From assembly GCA_963841705.1 (NCBI GenBank), contig CAWJDY010000018.1, forward strand, positions 182,275 through 246,274: a stretch of 64,000 nucleotides of DNA. Reading direction: 5' to 3'. Below are positions 7,854 through 16,651 of this stretch, in pieces. The first letter of the stretch is position 1, and the number at the start of each line of letters is the position of its first letter. Source of the stretch: VAZQ01 sp963841705 (lineage in GTDB: Bacteria; Pseudomonadota; Alphaproteobacteria; Rhizobiales; Xanthobacteraceae). The position numbers were made by a program, and so were the translations under genes. The notes below the pieces were generated by a model. The model was not told where the DNA came from. It searched no databases and worked only from the letters and a program-made list of their open reading frames with translations.

Positions 7854-9248
7854 ATGCGGTATAGCATTTCCGTAATCGCAATTGCTGTAGCAGCTTCCTG
7901 GGCGATTGGTTCCATGGCCACCGCTCAGCAGGGTGGCTCCACTCAGCAAGCCACCGCAGATCCCGCCAGCAATCCTGATCAAGAGTTGGGCAAACGCTTT
8001 CTTTTTAAGGCGGAAAAATTGCCGTCGCCAAAAAGCGATCCTGTCGCGGCAAGTCGATCTCTGGTTATCCCATATGCAGGACAAACGCCGCGGGTGATGG
8101 AGGGCTTCACCATTGCACCATTTATCATAGGCCTCGAGCATCCGCGCCGATTGCTCGTTCTTCCTAATAACGATGTGATTGTTGCTGAGCAGAAGACCGG
8201 ATATCTAACGCTGCTGCGGGACCAGGATGGTGACGGCAAGGCGGACTACATTGAACGCTACGCTGACGACTTCAAGGCCCCTTATGGCCTCGCCTACCGG
8301 GATGGGTTTGTGCTTGTTGCAGATCAAGAGGGCATCTGGCGTGTGCCCCATGTGAGCGGCGCACTCCGAGCCGGTCGCCCGGATCAGCCAAAGGTTACGG
8401 ATGTGCCACCGGAACAGCGTAAGCCTGTGCCGGCAGCGTATGGTCAGGAACTGATTACGCAAAGAGGTGTGTTTGGCATAATTGCGGGCCACCAGAATCG
8501 TCACCTCGCGCTAGATCCAAAAACCGGAGCTATGTTTGTAGGGGTTGGGTCCTCGGGCAACATCGGCGTAGAGCCGGAGGTCAAGGCCTCAATTCAACGG
8601 TTCGATCCAGATGGCTCTGGTCAAACGACGTTTGCCTCTGGGATGCGCAATCCGACCACCCTCGCATTCCATCCTGCCACCGGAGAACTCTATGCAGGGG
8701 TTCAAGAGCGCGATGGACTTGGCGATAATCTTCCGCCTGATTACCTGACACATGTTGAAAAGGGAGCCTTTTACGGTTGGCCCTATGCATACATCGGCCC
8801 CAATCCGCAGCCTGGCTTTGCACATCTGGCACCGGAAAAGGTCAAAGCGACGGCTGTTCCAGATGTGCTGTTCCAAGCGCATTCGTCAGTTTTAGATCTG
8901 GTGTTCTACGATGGCGAACAATTCCCGGCGGAATATCGCGGGGATGCATTCGTAGCGCTGAGGGGTTCCTGGAACCGTTCTGAGCCAACGGGCTACAAAG
9001 TTGTCAGGGTGAGATTCAAGGATGGTAGACCGGAGGGAAGCTACGAAAATTTTGTGACGGGTTTCTGGATCTCGGGTCAGCACCGGGCCGAGGTGTGGGG
9101 ACGTCCGACTGCTTTAGCAGTAATGAGGGACGGATCGCTGCTGATCGCCGATGACACTGGTGGGACGATTTGGCGAGTGTCCTACACAGGACCAAAGGAC
9201 CGGGCCTCTGGTCGGCAAAACACGACGACAGGAACCATGTCGCGCTAG
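7854..9248 (+). CDS. Exported sorbosone/glucose dehydrogenase-like protein
   Basis: A 464-aa protein with a Sec signal peptide (MRYSISVIAIAVAASW..., cleavage probably after MATA). The body is the six-bladed beta-propeller of the glucose/sorbosone dehydrogenase family (PF07995), PQQ-dependent in characterised members: HPRRLLVLPNNDVIVAE, LLRDQDGDGKAD, GLAYRDGFVLVAD, HLALDPKTGAMFVGVGSSGN, FASGMRNPTTLAFHPATGELY, GAFYGWPYAYIG. The last blade gives GRPTALAVMRDGSLLIADD. It probably oxidises aldoses or related carbonyls in the periplasm. AGGAG lies seven bases before the ATG. No PQQ biosynthesis genes are in the window, so the cofactor is inferred. Confidence 0.88.
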   Translation: MRYSISVIAIAVAASWAIGSMATAQQGGSTQQATADPASNPDQELGKRFLFKAEKLPSPKSDPVAASRSLVIPYAGQTPRVMEGFTIAPFIIGLEHPRRLLVLPNNDVIVAEQKTGYLTLLRDQDGDGKADYIERYADDFKAPYGLAYRDGFVLVADQEGIWRVPHVSGALRAGRPDQPKVTDVPPEQRKPVPAAYGQELITQRGVFGIIAGHQNRHLALDPKTGAMFVGVGSSGNIGVEPEVKASIQRFDPDGSGQTTFASGMRNPTTLAFHPATGELYAGVQERDGLGDNLPPDYLTHVEKGAFYGWPYAYIGPNPQPGFAHLAPEKVKATAVPDVLFQAHSSVLDLVFYDGEQFPAEYRGDAFVALRGSWNRSEPTGYKVVRVRFKDGRPEGSYENFVTGFWISGQHRAEVWGRPTALAVMRDGSLLIADDTGGTIWRVSYTGPKDRASGRQNTTTGTMSR

Positions 9249-9339
9249 GAAGGGGAGATGCTGCCTTATCTTCACACGTCACCCCGGAGCCGGTCCAGCA
9301 GCCGACCAAGTTCATTCCCGCGGTCAATCGGTGATGAAC

Positions 9340-9592
9340 ATCAGCGAGGGGACGACCCAGCTACGATCCTATCCAATTCGGCAATATTGGCGGCTGGCGG
9401 AGCTCGAATGTCACGTTGCGGCCTTCGACGTAGCCGACCTCGCTCAGCCCTTTGCGGAACGCAGCCATGAGCTCTTCCATCTGTTCGCATGAAGTTCGGA
9501 AGAGGAGGCCGATCAGCGGCATCGCGGGCTGCTGCGCGTGCGCCGCGAGTGGCCACGCTTCCGATGAGCGTGATGATCTCGCGACGGTTCAT
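9340..9592 (-). pseudogene. N-terminal fragment of an ABC_sub_bind protein, frameshifted
   Basis: It begins with ATGAACCGTCGCGAG, giving MNRREIITLIGSVA, the usual leader start. Then a one-base shift near 9548 is needed to recover WPLAAHAQQPAMPLIG and FRKGLSEVGYVEGRNVTFE. After about 80 codons the frame stops. Its ATG overlaps the stop of the fragment upstream as ATGA, the same tandem arrangement as in the intact array at 24.7-27.7 kb, so two neighbouring genes have decayed here. Confidence 0.8.
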
Positions 9593-9720
9593 TCGATTAC
9601 CTCGTCGGCGCGTGCGAGCAGCGACGGCGGCACTTCGAGGCCGAGCGTCTTCGCAGTTTTGACGTTGACCACCAGCTCGTACTTGGTTGGCGCCTGCACC
9701 GGCAGGTCGCCCGGGTTCTC
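9589..9720 (-). pseudogene. C-terminal fragment of an ABC_sub_bind protein
   Basis: Forty-three codons match the family's C-terminus: NPGDLPVQAPTKYELVVN, VKTAKTLGLEVPP, ARADEVIE and stop. The homology ends abruptly beside the stop codon of the LysR gene at 9728, which marks a deletion junction. Confidence 0.85.
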
Positions 9721-9727
9721 TTGGGGC

Positions 9728-10621
9728 TCAGAGGCGCTCTGCCTTGAGGCGCGCGGCAAGATAGTCGAGGAATAATTGGGTCTTGGCCGGCAACAATCTG
9801 GTTGCCGGCCACACGGCGCGCACGGGCACCAGCGGCGGCTCGAACCGGGTCAAGACGAGCTCGACCACGCCGCGATCGACCGGCGCCCGCACCTGCCATA
9901 AGGGCGCATGGGCGATGCCCAGCCCCTGGACCGCCGCCTCGTTGACCGCCAGCGCCCCGCTCGAGCGAAACCGCCCCGCGACTTTCACGGTCTTGAGCCG
10001 GCCGCCGACAAGGAACGGCCACGCATCGCTGTCGCGCGCCGACGTGCGGACAAGGCATTGGTGCCCGGCAAGATCCCCGGGTACCTTCGGTCGCCCATGC
10101 TTGGCGAAATAATCCGGTGCCGCGAAGACAACGCGACGGAGATCGGCCAGCCGCCTGGCTTTGAGGCTCGAATCGGGAAGGTCGCCGATCCGAATTGCGA
10201 GATCGAAGCCTTGGCTGATGAGATCGACATAACCGTCGGACATATCGAGTTCGATATCGACCTTGGTATGCAACTCCAGAAATGCGCAGACCGCAGGCAC
10301 GACGTAAAGCGGCGCGAATACCGTTGAACTGGTGATACGCAATAGCCCGACAGGCTCCGATCTGCGGTTCGACGTCTCAAGCTTTGCCGCCTCAATCTCA
10401 GACAGAGCCGCGCCGACCCGGCGATAGAACGCGAGCCCCGCTTCGGTGGCGGCGGAACGGCGCGTGGTGCGCGCTATCAACTCGACGCCGAGATCGCCTT
10501 CGAGGGTGGCCAGTGACCGGCTGATCGATTGCAAGGATCGCCCAAGCTGCTTCGCCGCCGCTGTGAGGCTTCCTTTGTCCACGATCGCGACGAAGGCCTG
10601 AAAATCCTCTATCCGATCCAC
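9728..10621 (-). CDS. LysR-family transcriptional regulator
   Basis: A 297-aa regulator. Residues 1-60 are the winged helix-turn-helix (MDRIEDFQAFVAIVDKGSLT, AAAKQLGRSLQSISRSLATLE), followed by a LysR substrate-binding domain with the segments GLLRITSSTVFAPLYVVP, DLAIRIGDLPDSSL, CLVRTSARDS and VNEAAVQGLGIA, as in the CrgA/DsdC-like branch. The GTG start at 10621 has GGGAGAA just upstream. It is divergent from the Ohr-like gene across about 330 bp, the classical arrangement for a LysR protein controlling the neighbouring operon, so it probably regulates the ohr-DUF4331-SDR-ridA set. The effector is unknown. Confidence 0.92.
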   Translation of the reverse strand: MDRIEDFQAFVAIVDKGSLTAAAKQLGRSLQSISRSLATLEGDLGVELIARTTRRSAATEAGLAFYRRVGAALSEIEAAKLETSNRRSEPVGLLRITSSTVFAPLYVVPAVCAFLELHTKVDIELDMSDGYVDLISQGFDLAIRIGDLPDSSLKARRLADLRRVVFAAPDYFAKHGRPKVPGDLAGHQCLVRTSARDSDAWPFLVGGRLKTVKVAGRFRSSGALAVNEAAVQGLGIAHAPLWQVRAPVDRGVVELVLTRFEPPLVPVRAVWPATRLLPAKTQLFLDYLAARLKAERL

Positions 10622-10955
10622 TGGGCATTCTCCCGTTGAACGGAAGAATGTGTCGCATGTTCAATAGCTCCTCTCAAGCAACGAGCGACCCCATTTCGTT
10701 CGGGTGACCGGGACGTGCCCTTTGGGTCGTCAGACTTTTGGCACAGTGAGGTTTCGACATGCGCCACCACTTCTCTCTAGCTCTTGCGCCCGCCTTTGCG
10801 GTCCTTCCTCTCGGCAGTGCGGTCCCTCAGGTTGCCGAAAGCGGCTATGTCCTGTCGGCGGATCGTCGCTCGCGCCGTGGCCACCCTCTTCCTGCCAGTG
10901 CGCTCGAAGCGAGCCACGGTACGCGGCGCGCACGCCGTTGCAAGAGGAGCAGGCC

Positions 10956-11372
10956 ATGAACCGCCCCGAGAAAGTGATCTACACCGCCAAGGTCCACACC
11001 ACCGGCGGCCGGGTCGGCGCCTCGCGCAGCGACGACGGGCGCCTCGAGGTCAAGCTGTCGAGGCCCGGCACGCCGGGCGCCGGCACCAACCCGGAGCAGC
11101 TGTTCGCGGCCGGCTGGTCGGCCTGCTACGAGTTGGCGATGGAGCTGGTGGCGCGCCGAATGAAGATCGCGCTACCGGCCGATCTGGCGGTGGACGCCGA
11201 GGTCGACCTCGGCCCGAACGGCGACGCCTACGACGTCGCGGTGCGTCTCAATATCAGCCTGCCAGGCGTCGAGCCGGACGTCGCGCGACGTCTGGTGGAT
11301 GCCACGCACCACGTGTGTCCGTATTCCCGGGCGACGCACGGCAACATCGCGGTCGAGACCAAGCTGGTCTGA
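10956..11372 (+). CDS. Ohr/OsmC-family peroxidase
   Basis: A 138-aa protein of the Ohr subgroup of OsmC proteins, thiol peroxidases that reduce organic hydroperoxides. The N-terminus is EKVIYTAKVHTTGGRVG. The first reactive cysteine is C57 in LFAAGWSACYELA and the second is C121 in HHVCPYSRATHGNI, both in the expected contexts. The ATG at 10956 is preceded by AGAGGAG; the open frame extends further upstream without similarity. It is the first gene of a co-directional set and divergent from a LysR gene rather than the MarR-type OhrR common for ohr. The first Cys motif differs from classical GYAACF, so substrate range may differ. Confidence 0.88.
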   Translation: MNRPEKVIYTAKVHTTGGRVGASRSDDGRLEVKLSRPGTPGAGTNPEQLFAAGWSACYELAMELVARRMKIALPADLAVDAEVDLGPNGDAYDVAVRLNISLPGVEPDVARRLVDATHHVCPYSRATHGNIAVETKLV

Positions 11373-11470
11373 GTCTCGATCGCGGGCGAAGGAGAATGAC
11401 GACTGGGATACTGCGTGCGTCAGCTTGGTAGCCGGCAGCTCCGAGTATCTGGAAAGAGAGGCGAAATCCC

Positions 11471-12508
11471 ATGTCTCACCATTATTCCGGGCCCGACTTT
11501 GGATTCCCCTGCGGCGACGCACGCCTTGATCTCACCGATCTGTATGCTTTCCCCAAGCCGGGCGACGCGAGCAAGTCGATCCTGGTGATGAACGTGCACC
11601 CGTCTGCCGTCGTGAATCCGCCAGGCTCCACCACGGCCGAGCCCTTCGCGCCCGAGGCGCTTTACGAGCTCAAGATCGACACGAACGGCGATGCCATCGC
11701 CGATATCGCGTACCGGGTGCGATTCTCGGTCTCCGAGGACGGGTCGCAAACCGCCACGCTGCACCGCGTGGAGGGTGCGCAGCCCCCCGGGACGGGCGAC
11801 GGCGGCCAGCTCATCGTCAACTCAGCCCAGGTCTCGACGGGTCGGGACGCCCGGGTGACGGAGGCCGACGCGTATCGCTTCTTCGCGGGCTGGCGCAGCG
11901 ATCCCTTCTTCTTCGACACCCAGGGCGCCTTGAATGACCTGCAGTTCACCGGGAACGATTTCTTCGCCGACAAGAACGTGTGCAGCATCGTGCTGGAAGT
12001 GCTCAACTCCGACCTTGGGACCAAACGGGTTGGCCTGTGGGCCCGCACGCTGATCGGCGCGGGCGGGGCTTGGGTGCAGGCGGACCGCGGCGCGCTGCCC
12101 GCGCAAGCTGTCTTCCTTGTTGGCACAGAGAGAGAGGCTTACCTGGCGGGTGAGCCTGCCGACGATGACCGCTTCGTTTCCGTCTTCGCACACGCTCTGG
12201 AACACACAGGCGGGTACGCGCCGGAGGAGGCAAGGCGGGCAGCGCGGACACTGCTGCCGGACGTTCTGTCCTATGACCCCACCCGCCCAGCATCCTTCCC
12301 GAGCAATGGCCGGACGCTCACCGACGACGCCGCTGACGCCTTCTTGGCGGTCCTCACAAACGGGAAGGTGACGGGAGACAAGGTAGGGCCCCACCGCGAT
12401 CTGCTTCCCGAATTTCCCTACCTGGGGTCGCCTCACAACCCTGGCTGTGTGAAAACACCCCAAACTCGGAAAGGCGGAGAATGGCTAGCAAAAAGACAGT
12501 CATCGTAA
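11471..12508 (+). CDS. DUF4331 family protein
   Basis: A 345-aa protein of the DUF4331 family. Visible features are the N-terminal MSHHYSGPDFGFPCGDARLDLTDLYAFPKP split over two strands, the EALYELKIDTNGD segment, AGWRSDPFFFDTQG, and NDFFADKNVCSIVLEV. The biochemical role of the family is not known to me. No signal peptide is visible. The start has GAGAGG nine bases upstream. The last 28 bases overlap the start of the following SDR gene in another frame, pointing to translational coupling in an operon with the Ohr-like gene upstream. Confidence 0.85.
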   Translation: MSHHYSGPDFGFPCGDARLDLTDLYAFPKPGDASKSILVMNVHPSAVVNPPGSTTAEPFAPEALYELKIDTNGDAIADIAYRVRFSVSEDGSQTATLHRVEGAQPPGTGDGGQLIVNSAQVSTGRDARVTEADAYRFFAGWRSDPFFFDTQGALNDLQFTGNDFFADKNVCSIVLEVLNSDLGTKRVGLWARTLIGAGGAWVQADRGALPAQAVFLVGTEREAYLAGEPADDDRFVSVFAHALEHTGGYAPEEARRAARTLLPDVLSYDPTRPASFPSNGRTLTDDAADAFLAVLTNGKVTGDKVGPHRDLLPEFPYLGSPHNPGCVKTPQTRKGGEWLAKRQSS

Positions 12509-13203
12509 CCGGCGCCTCGCAAGGCATCGGAGCAGCCGTTGTCCAGGCATTTCTGGATCGCGGCTATAACGTCGTCGCAACCTCGCGCAGCGTTTCCAAG
12601 GCCGGCTTCACGCCGTCACCGCACCTCGCGCTCGTCGACGGAGACATCGGTCAGGCCGCGACGGCTGAGAAGGTCGCACAGACCGCGATCGGTAAGTTCG
12701 GCTCGATCAACCATGTTGTCAACAATGCGGGCATCTTCGCAGCCAAGCCCTTTACGGACTACACCGTTGACGAGTTTCGCAGTTTTGTTTCCACCAACCT
12801 GGAAGGGTTCATCTTCATAACCCAGCTCGCAGTCAAGCAGATGCTGTCGCAGGGCACCGGCGGCAGCGTGACAAGCATCACGACGTCGCTGGTCGAGAAC
12901 CCCATCGCGGGAGTTCCTGCGTCGATTCCGATGATCACCAAGGGCGGACTTGATGCGATTACCCGCAGTCTCGCGATTGAATACGCGAAGAACAACATCC
13001 GCTTCAACTCGGTCGCCCCTGGCCAAGTCGACACCCCTCTCCACAAAAACAACCCGAAGCAGTTCCTGAAGACGCTTTCACCGATGGGTACCATCTCCGA
13101 CGCGAAGGACATCGCTGAGGCTGTCGTTTATCTGACGGAAGCCCGTCACGTCACCGGGGAGGTGCTGCACGTGGACGGCGGTGCGCACGTTGGCAAATGG
13201 TAA
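12481..13203 (+). CDS. Short-chain dehydrogenase/reductase with altered active site
   Basis: A 240-aa SDR with an intact NAD(P)-binding motif TGASQGIG (residues 10-17) and NNAG (81-84). The C-terminal HVTGEVLHVDGGAHVGKW is standard. The catalytic YxxxK is not: the lysine is K154 in PASIPMITKGGLDA, but the position four before it is Pro150, not Tyr. Normal SDR chemistry needs that tyrosine, so the enzyme is either a variant subfamily or has another role. It overlaps the DUF4331 gene by 28 bp and its stop overlaps the RidA-like start (ATGGTAA), so the four genes are probably one transcript. Confidence 0.88.
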   Translation: MASKKTVIVTGASQGIGAAVVQAFLDRGYNVVATSRSVSKAGFTPSPHLALVDGDIGQAATAEKVAQTAIGKFGSINHVVNNAGIFAAKPFTDYTVDEFRSFVSTNLEGFIFITQLAVKQMLSQGTGGSVTSITTSLVENPIAGVPASIPMITKGGLDAITRSLAIEYAKNNIRFNSVAPGQVDTPLHKNNPKQFLKTLSPMGTISDAKDIAEAVVYLTEARHVTGEVLHVDGGAHVGKW

Positions 13204-13685
13204 CCGGCGAAGGCTCTCGGCCGGCCAGCGCCGAGCAGCGGTTGAAAGAACTTGGCATCAAGCTCCCGGCGCCGCCCGAGCCGTTCGGCACCTATGTGGA
13301 AGCGGTGCAGACGGGCAATCTGCTTTTTCTGAGCGGGATGCTTCCCACGGAAGGCCACGGGGCGAAATTAATTGGGCGCGTCGGCGCGGAGCTCGATGTG
13401 GAAGCGGGGCGCAAGGCGGCTCACCTCGCGGCGCTCAATGTCCTCGCTGTCGCGCGGCAGCATTTGGGATCGCTCGACAAAGTGACGCGGATCGTCCGGC
13501 TCGGCGTGTCGGTGGCTACTTCGGGAGATGTCCGCGATCAGCCTAAAGTCGCTGACGCCGCTTCGGAGTTGCTGCAAGACGTGTTCGGACAAGACAAGAG
13601 TCCTTGCCGCTTGGTGTTTGGCGTCGCAAGCCTTCCGCTCGGCACCCCGGTCGAGCTGGAAATCATTTTCGAGGTGGCGGGGTAA
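13197..13685 (+). CDS. RidA family protein
   Basis: A 162-aa RidA/YjgF-type protein. Family features are FGTYVEAVQTGNLLFLSGMLP, the central AALNVLAVARQHLGSLDKV with VRLGVSVAT, and C-terminal CRLVFGVASLPLGTPVELEI. The arginine that binds the imine carboxylate in true RidA (usually in a VRA[AT] motif) is represented by the CRLVFGVASLP context, with R four residues earlier, so deaminase activity cannot be assumed. Longer N-terminus than RidA itself, as in the YjgH/TdcF-like branches. The ATG overlaps the preceding SDR stop codon. It ends 26 bp before the left end of an IS630-type element. Confidence 0.85.
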   Translation: MVTGEGSRPASAEQRLKELGIKLPAPPEPFGTYVEAVQTGNLLFLSGMLPTEGHGAKLIGRVGAELDVEAGRKAAHLAALNVLAVARQHLGSLDKVTRIVRLGVSVATSGDVRDQPKVADAASELLQDVFGQDKSPCRLVFGVASLPLGTPVELEIIFEVAG

Positions 13686-13711
13686 GAGAGGGTCCGTGAT
13701 GCAGGGACCTA

Positions 13712-14751
13712 CAGCACGTCCCGACCGGAGTGAATCGGGATTCCCAAGACGCACCGGAAGAGGGAGTCTAACGCATTGATTCGCCGGAGGGCTAGCCAAT
13801 GCATAGACCGTATCCTGGTGAGTTGAGAACGCGCGTCATAGACTTCGTGGAAGGAGGAGGATCTCGACGTGGGGCGGCGGAACAGTTCGAGGTCAGCGCC
13901 AGTTCTGCGATCCGGTGGGTGCAACGCTTTCGCGAAGACGGGACTTACGAACCGATGCCTCGCGGAGGGAGTACTTCGCCCTTGGAGAAGCATTCGCGGC
14001 AAATTCTCGCACTCATCAGCGCGCAACGCGATCTTACACTCAATGAGATTGTTTCGGCGCTTCACAAGCGGCAAATCTCAGGAAGTCGTAGCGCGCTGTC
14101 CCGCTTCTTCGCCCGTCATGGCATCACCGTCAAAAAAAAGTCTGCGGGCGGCGGAGCGCAAGCGAGCCGACGTGGCGCGTGCACGCCGACGCTGGATTCG
14201 CGAGCAAGGCTTTCTTGACCCGGCCCACCTCGTATTTATCGATGAAACGGCAGTGACCACCAACATGGTGCGGCTCAATGGTTGGAATCGGCGTGGAGAG
14301 CGCTTGGTCAGCGATGTACCGATGGGCCACTGGGAGACGGTGACGTTCATCGCTGGCCTGCGTCAAACCGGCATTGTGGCGCCGATGGTGATCAAAGGAG
14401 CCATGAATGGCGAGGCCTTCCTGGCTTACATAGAGCAATGTTTGGTCCCAACACTCAAGCGGAGGGACGTTGTGGTGGTCGACAACGTGCCCTTCCACAA
14501 GGTTGCTGGTGTGGAGGACGCAATCCAGGCTGTCGGTGCAAGCCTCCGATACTTGCCCAAGTATTCTCCGGACCTTAACCCGATAGAGATGGTGTTTCAT
14601 CCGCTAAAGACATTCCTGCGCAAAGCCGCGCAGCGGACGATTGAAGGGCTAAATAGGTACGTTGGCTCGTACATTCGGACGCTCAAGCCGTCTGAAGCCG
14701 TGGGCTACTTCAGACATTCTGGCTATGCACCATTATGATCGGGACGCGCTG
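13712..14751 (+). mobile_element. Complete IS630-type insertion sequence
   Basis: Terminal inverted repeats CAGCACGTCCCGA (13712-13724) and TCGGGACGCGCTG (14739-14751) match at 12 of 13 positions and are flanked by TA on both sides (13710-13711 and 14752-14753), the target duplication expected for the IS630/Tc1 group. The element is 1,040 bp and carries one transposase split in two overlapping frames. It separates the ridA-like gene from the exported hydrolase, whose ATG lies only 13 bp beyond the element. Confidence 0.92.
13799..14738 (+). CDS. IS630 family transposase, two frames joined by slippage
   Basis: The first frame (13799-14218) begins MHRPYPGELRTRVIDFVEGG and carries the helix-turn-helix half, ending its family similarity at GITVKKK. 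The second frame (open to 14738) continues with LRAAERKRADVARARR, then the DDE catalytic domain: VFIDETAV (first Asp), VVVDNVPFHK (second Asp) and YSPDLNPIEMVF (Glu). The switch lies at a run of eight A at 14132-14139, where a net +1 shift or polymerase slippage would join them. Such split frames are common in IS630 elements, so this may be programmed rather than damage. The sequences look undecayed. Confidence 0.88.
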
Positions 14752-14764
14752 TAGGAAGTAAACG

Positions 14765-15751
14765 ATGCACCTTTTCAGCTCGCCTCATTCGAGCCGACGC
14801 CTGCAGGTTGCCTGCATGGCGTTGGTGATCTCTTCGATCCTTGCATCATTTCAATTGCCGGCGCACGCCCAAGGAAAGGAACGTCCCGTGGAAGACCCGA
14901 CCGCTTATCGCGCGATACAGGTAGATGGGCTCTCCATCTTTTACAGAGAAGCCGGCCCGAAGGACGCGCCGATGCTTCTCCTGCTGCACGGATTTCCCTC
15001 TTCATCCCGGATGTTCGAGCCTCTCTTTGCCCGACTTGCTGATCGTTATCACCTTGTCGCGCCCGATTATCCGGGCTTCGGGCACAGCGACTGGCCGGAG
15101 CCGAACCCTTTCGATTATACCTTCGATCACATCGCTTCAGTGATCGACGATTTCACGCAAGCGATGGGATTGTCGCACTACACGCTCTATGTCCAAGACT
15201 ACGGTGGGCCGGTTGGCTTTCGCATGGCATTGGCACACCCGGAGCGGGTGCAGGCTCTCATCGTCCAGAATGCGGTCGCTCACAACGAAGGCCTTGGGGC
15301 GATCTGGGCAACGCGGCGGGCATTCTGGGCGGACCGATCTGCTCATGAGAAAGCGTTGCGCGACAACCTCCTGTCATTTGCAGCCACCAAGTCGCGCCAT
15401 ATCGGAGGCGATCCGAAAGTTGAGCTCTACGACCCGGATCTTTGGACAGATGAATACCGATTTCTGAACGCGCCGGGACAGGCGCAGATTCAAACCGATC
15501 TATTCTACGACTACCGCACGAACGTCCCTGCTTATCCAAATTGGCAGGGATGGCTGCAGAAGACGCAGCCAAAGCTTTTGGTCGTCTGGGGCAAGCATGA
15601 TCCCTCGTTCGATATCGGCGAGCCGGAACGTTTCCGGAGGGACGTGCCGAGTGCGGAGGTCCATGTACTCGACGCTGGGCACTTTGCGCTTGATACCAAA
15701 GCAGATGAGATTGCGACGTTGCTAGGCGAGTTCATGAAGACGCACAAGTAG
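14765..15751 (+). CDS. Exported alpha/beta hydrolase (epoxide hydrolase/dehalogenase type)
   Basis: A 328-aa protein with an N-terminal signal (hydrophobic residues 14-35, cleavage near PAHAQG), so it acts in the periplasm. The alpha/beta-hydrolase core shows HGFPSSSR (oxyanion loop, about 75-82), DYPGFGHSDWP, the nucleophile Asp145 in YVQDYGGPVG, the acid in WGKHDPSFD and the base His in DAGHFALD. An Asp nucleophile is the mark of epoxide hydrolases and haloalkane dehalogenases. GGAAG precedes the ATG. The IS630 element ends 13 bp upstream, so the original promoter may have been displaced. It is followed at 72 bp by the isomerase-like gene in the same direction. Confidence 0.88.
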   Translation: MHLFSSPHSSRRLQVACMALVISSILASFQLPAHAQGKERPVEDPTAYRAIQVDGLSIFYREAGPKDAPMLLLLHGFPSSSRMFEPLFARLADRYHLVAPDYPGFGHSDWPEPNPFDYTFDHIASVIDDFTQAMGLSHYTLYVQDYGGPVGFRMALAHPERVQALIVQNAVAHNEGLGAIWATRRAFWADRSAHEKALRDNLLSFAATKSRHIGGDPKVELYDPDLWTDEYRFLNAPGQAQIQTDLFYDYRTNVPAYPNWQGWLQKTQPKLLVVWGKHDPSFDIGEPERFRRDVPSAEVHVLDAGHFALDTKADEIATLLGEFMKTHK

Positions 15752-15823
15752 ACACATACTGCGATCTTGAACAACGGAAAGCGGAAAGCCGCTCAACGTG
15801 TCGATCAACAGATAGGTGCCGCT

Positions 15824-16651
15824 ATGACCAGGAGAAGCTTTCTTGCCGCGCTCAGCCTCGCATCGGGAACCTTGTTTTCGGGCTGGCGACCGGATGGTCT
15901 AGGATATCGCGCACGCATCGGTCTGCTCACGCCGACCGACGATGCTGTGCCTGAGTCGGAATTCTGGACGATGGCACCGGAAGGCGTTTCCGTCCACGTT
16001 TCGCGTGTGCAGCTTGTAGACACTCGAACGTTTTCGGATCCACCCCATCCGGACGATGCCACCGCCCTGCTCGCTGCATTGCCCATGCAAGCGATCGTTT
16101 TTGCCTTTACTACCACCAGCTACGTTCTGGGTCCTGATGGGGAGCAGGCGCTGAAGGCTCGTCTGGAGAAGCGTTCAAATGGCATTCCGGTGCTAACTAC
16201 TGGCGCCGTGGCTGTAGCTGCTTTTCGTGCGTTGGGGGTGCGGCGCATTGCGCTGATCCACCCACCGTGGTTTGCGGACGATGAGCAACAGCTGGGAATT
16301 GCCTACTTCCGGAACCAAGGATTCGATGTCGTTTACGCAAGCCAGATGCACCTCAGGGGTTTTGAGCTCGCGAAGCCTACCGATCCCCTACGCAAGTTTA
16401 CGGAGGTGTATCCCGCGGAGCTTTACGCGTTCGCGCGCACGGAGGTGCCAGCCAGTGCCGAAGCCGTTTTCTTTGGCGGGAATGGCTTCCGCGCAATTGG
16501 CATGATTGCGGTCCTCGAAGAAGAGCTAGGTCGGCCGGTACTCACCGGCAATCAGGTGGCTTTCTGGTATGCGCTGCAACAAGCCGGTGTGCGTGCGCCA
16601 GTGAACGGATACGGCCGAGTGTTCAGGACACTGAATTCGGAAAGTAGATGA
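15824..16651 (+). CDS. Exported maleate isomerase/Asp-Glu racemase-like protein lacking the cysteines
   Basis: A 275-aa protein from the ATG at 15824, which starts a twin-arginine-type leader MTRRSFLAALSLASG. The body matches the maleate cis-trans isomerase / arylmalonate decarboxylase branch of the Asp/Glu racemase superfamily: RIGLLTPTDDAVPESEFW, MQAIVFAFTTTSYVLGP, GIPVLTTGAVAVAAFRALG, RRIALIHPPWF, GRPVLTGNQVAFWYAL. Known members use two cysteines; here the first position is Phe/Thr (residues 95-96) and the second is in FFGGNGFRA (Gly218), so both are absent. Catalysis as in the family is unlikely without another mechanism. A longer start (TTG at 15767) exists. Probably co-transcribed with the hydrolase upstream. 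Confidence 0.8.
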   Translation: MTRRSFLAALSLASGTLFSGWRPDGLGYRARIGLLTPTDDAVPESEFWTMAPEGVSVHVSRVQLVDTRTFSDPPHPDDATALLAALPMQAIVFAFTTTSYVLGPDGEQALKARLEKRSNGIPVLTTGAVAVAAFRALGVRRIALIHPPWFADDEQQLGIAYFRNQGFDVVYASQMHLRGFELAKPTDPLRKFTEVYPAELYAFARTEVPASAEAVFFGGNGFRAIGMIAVLEEELGRPVLTGNQVAFWYALQQAGVRAPVNGYGRVFRTLNSESR

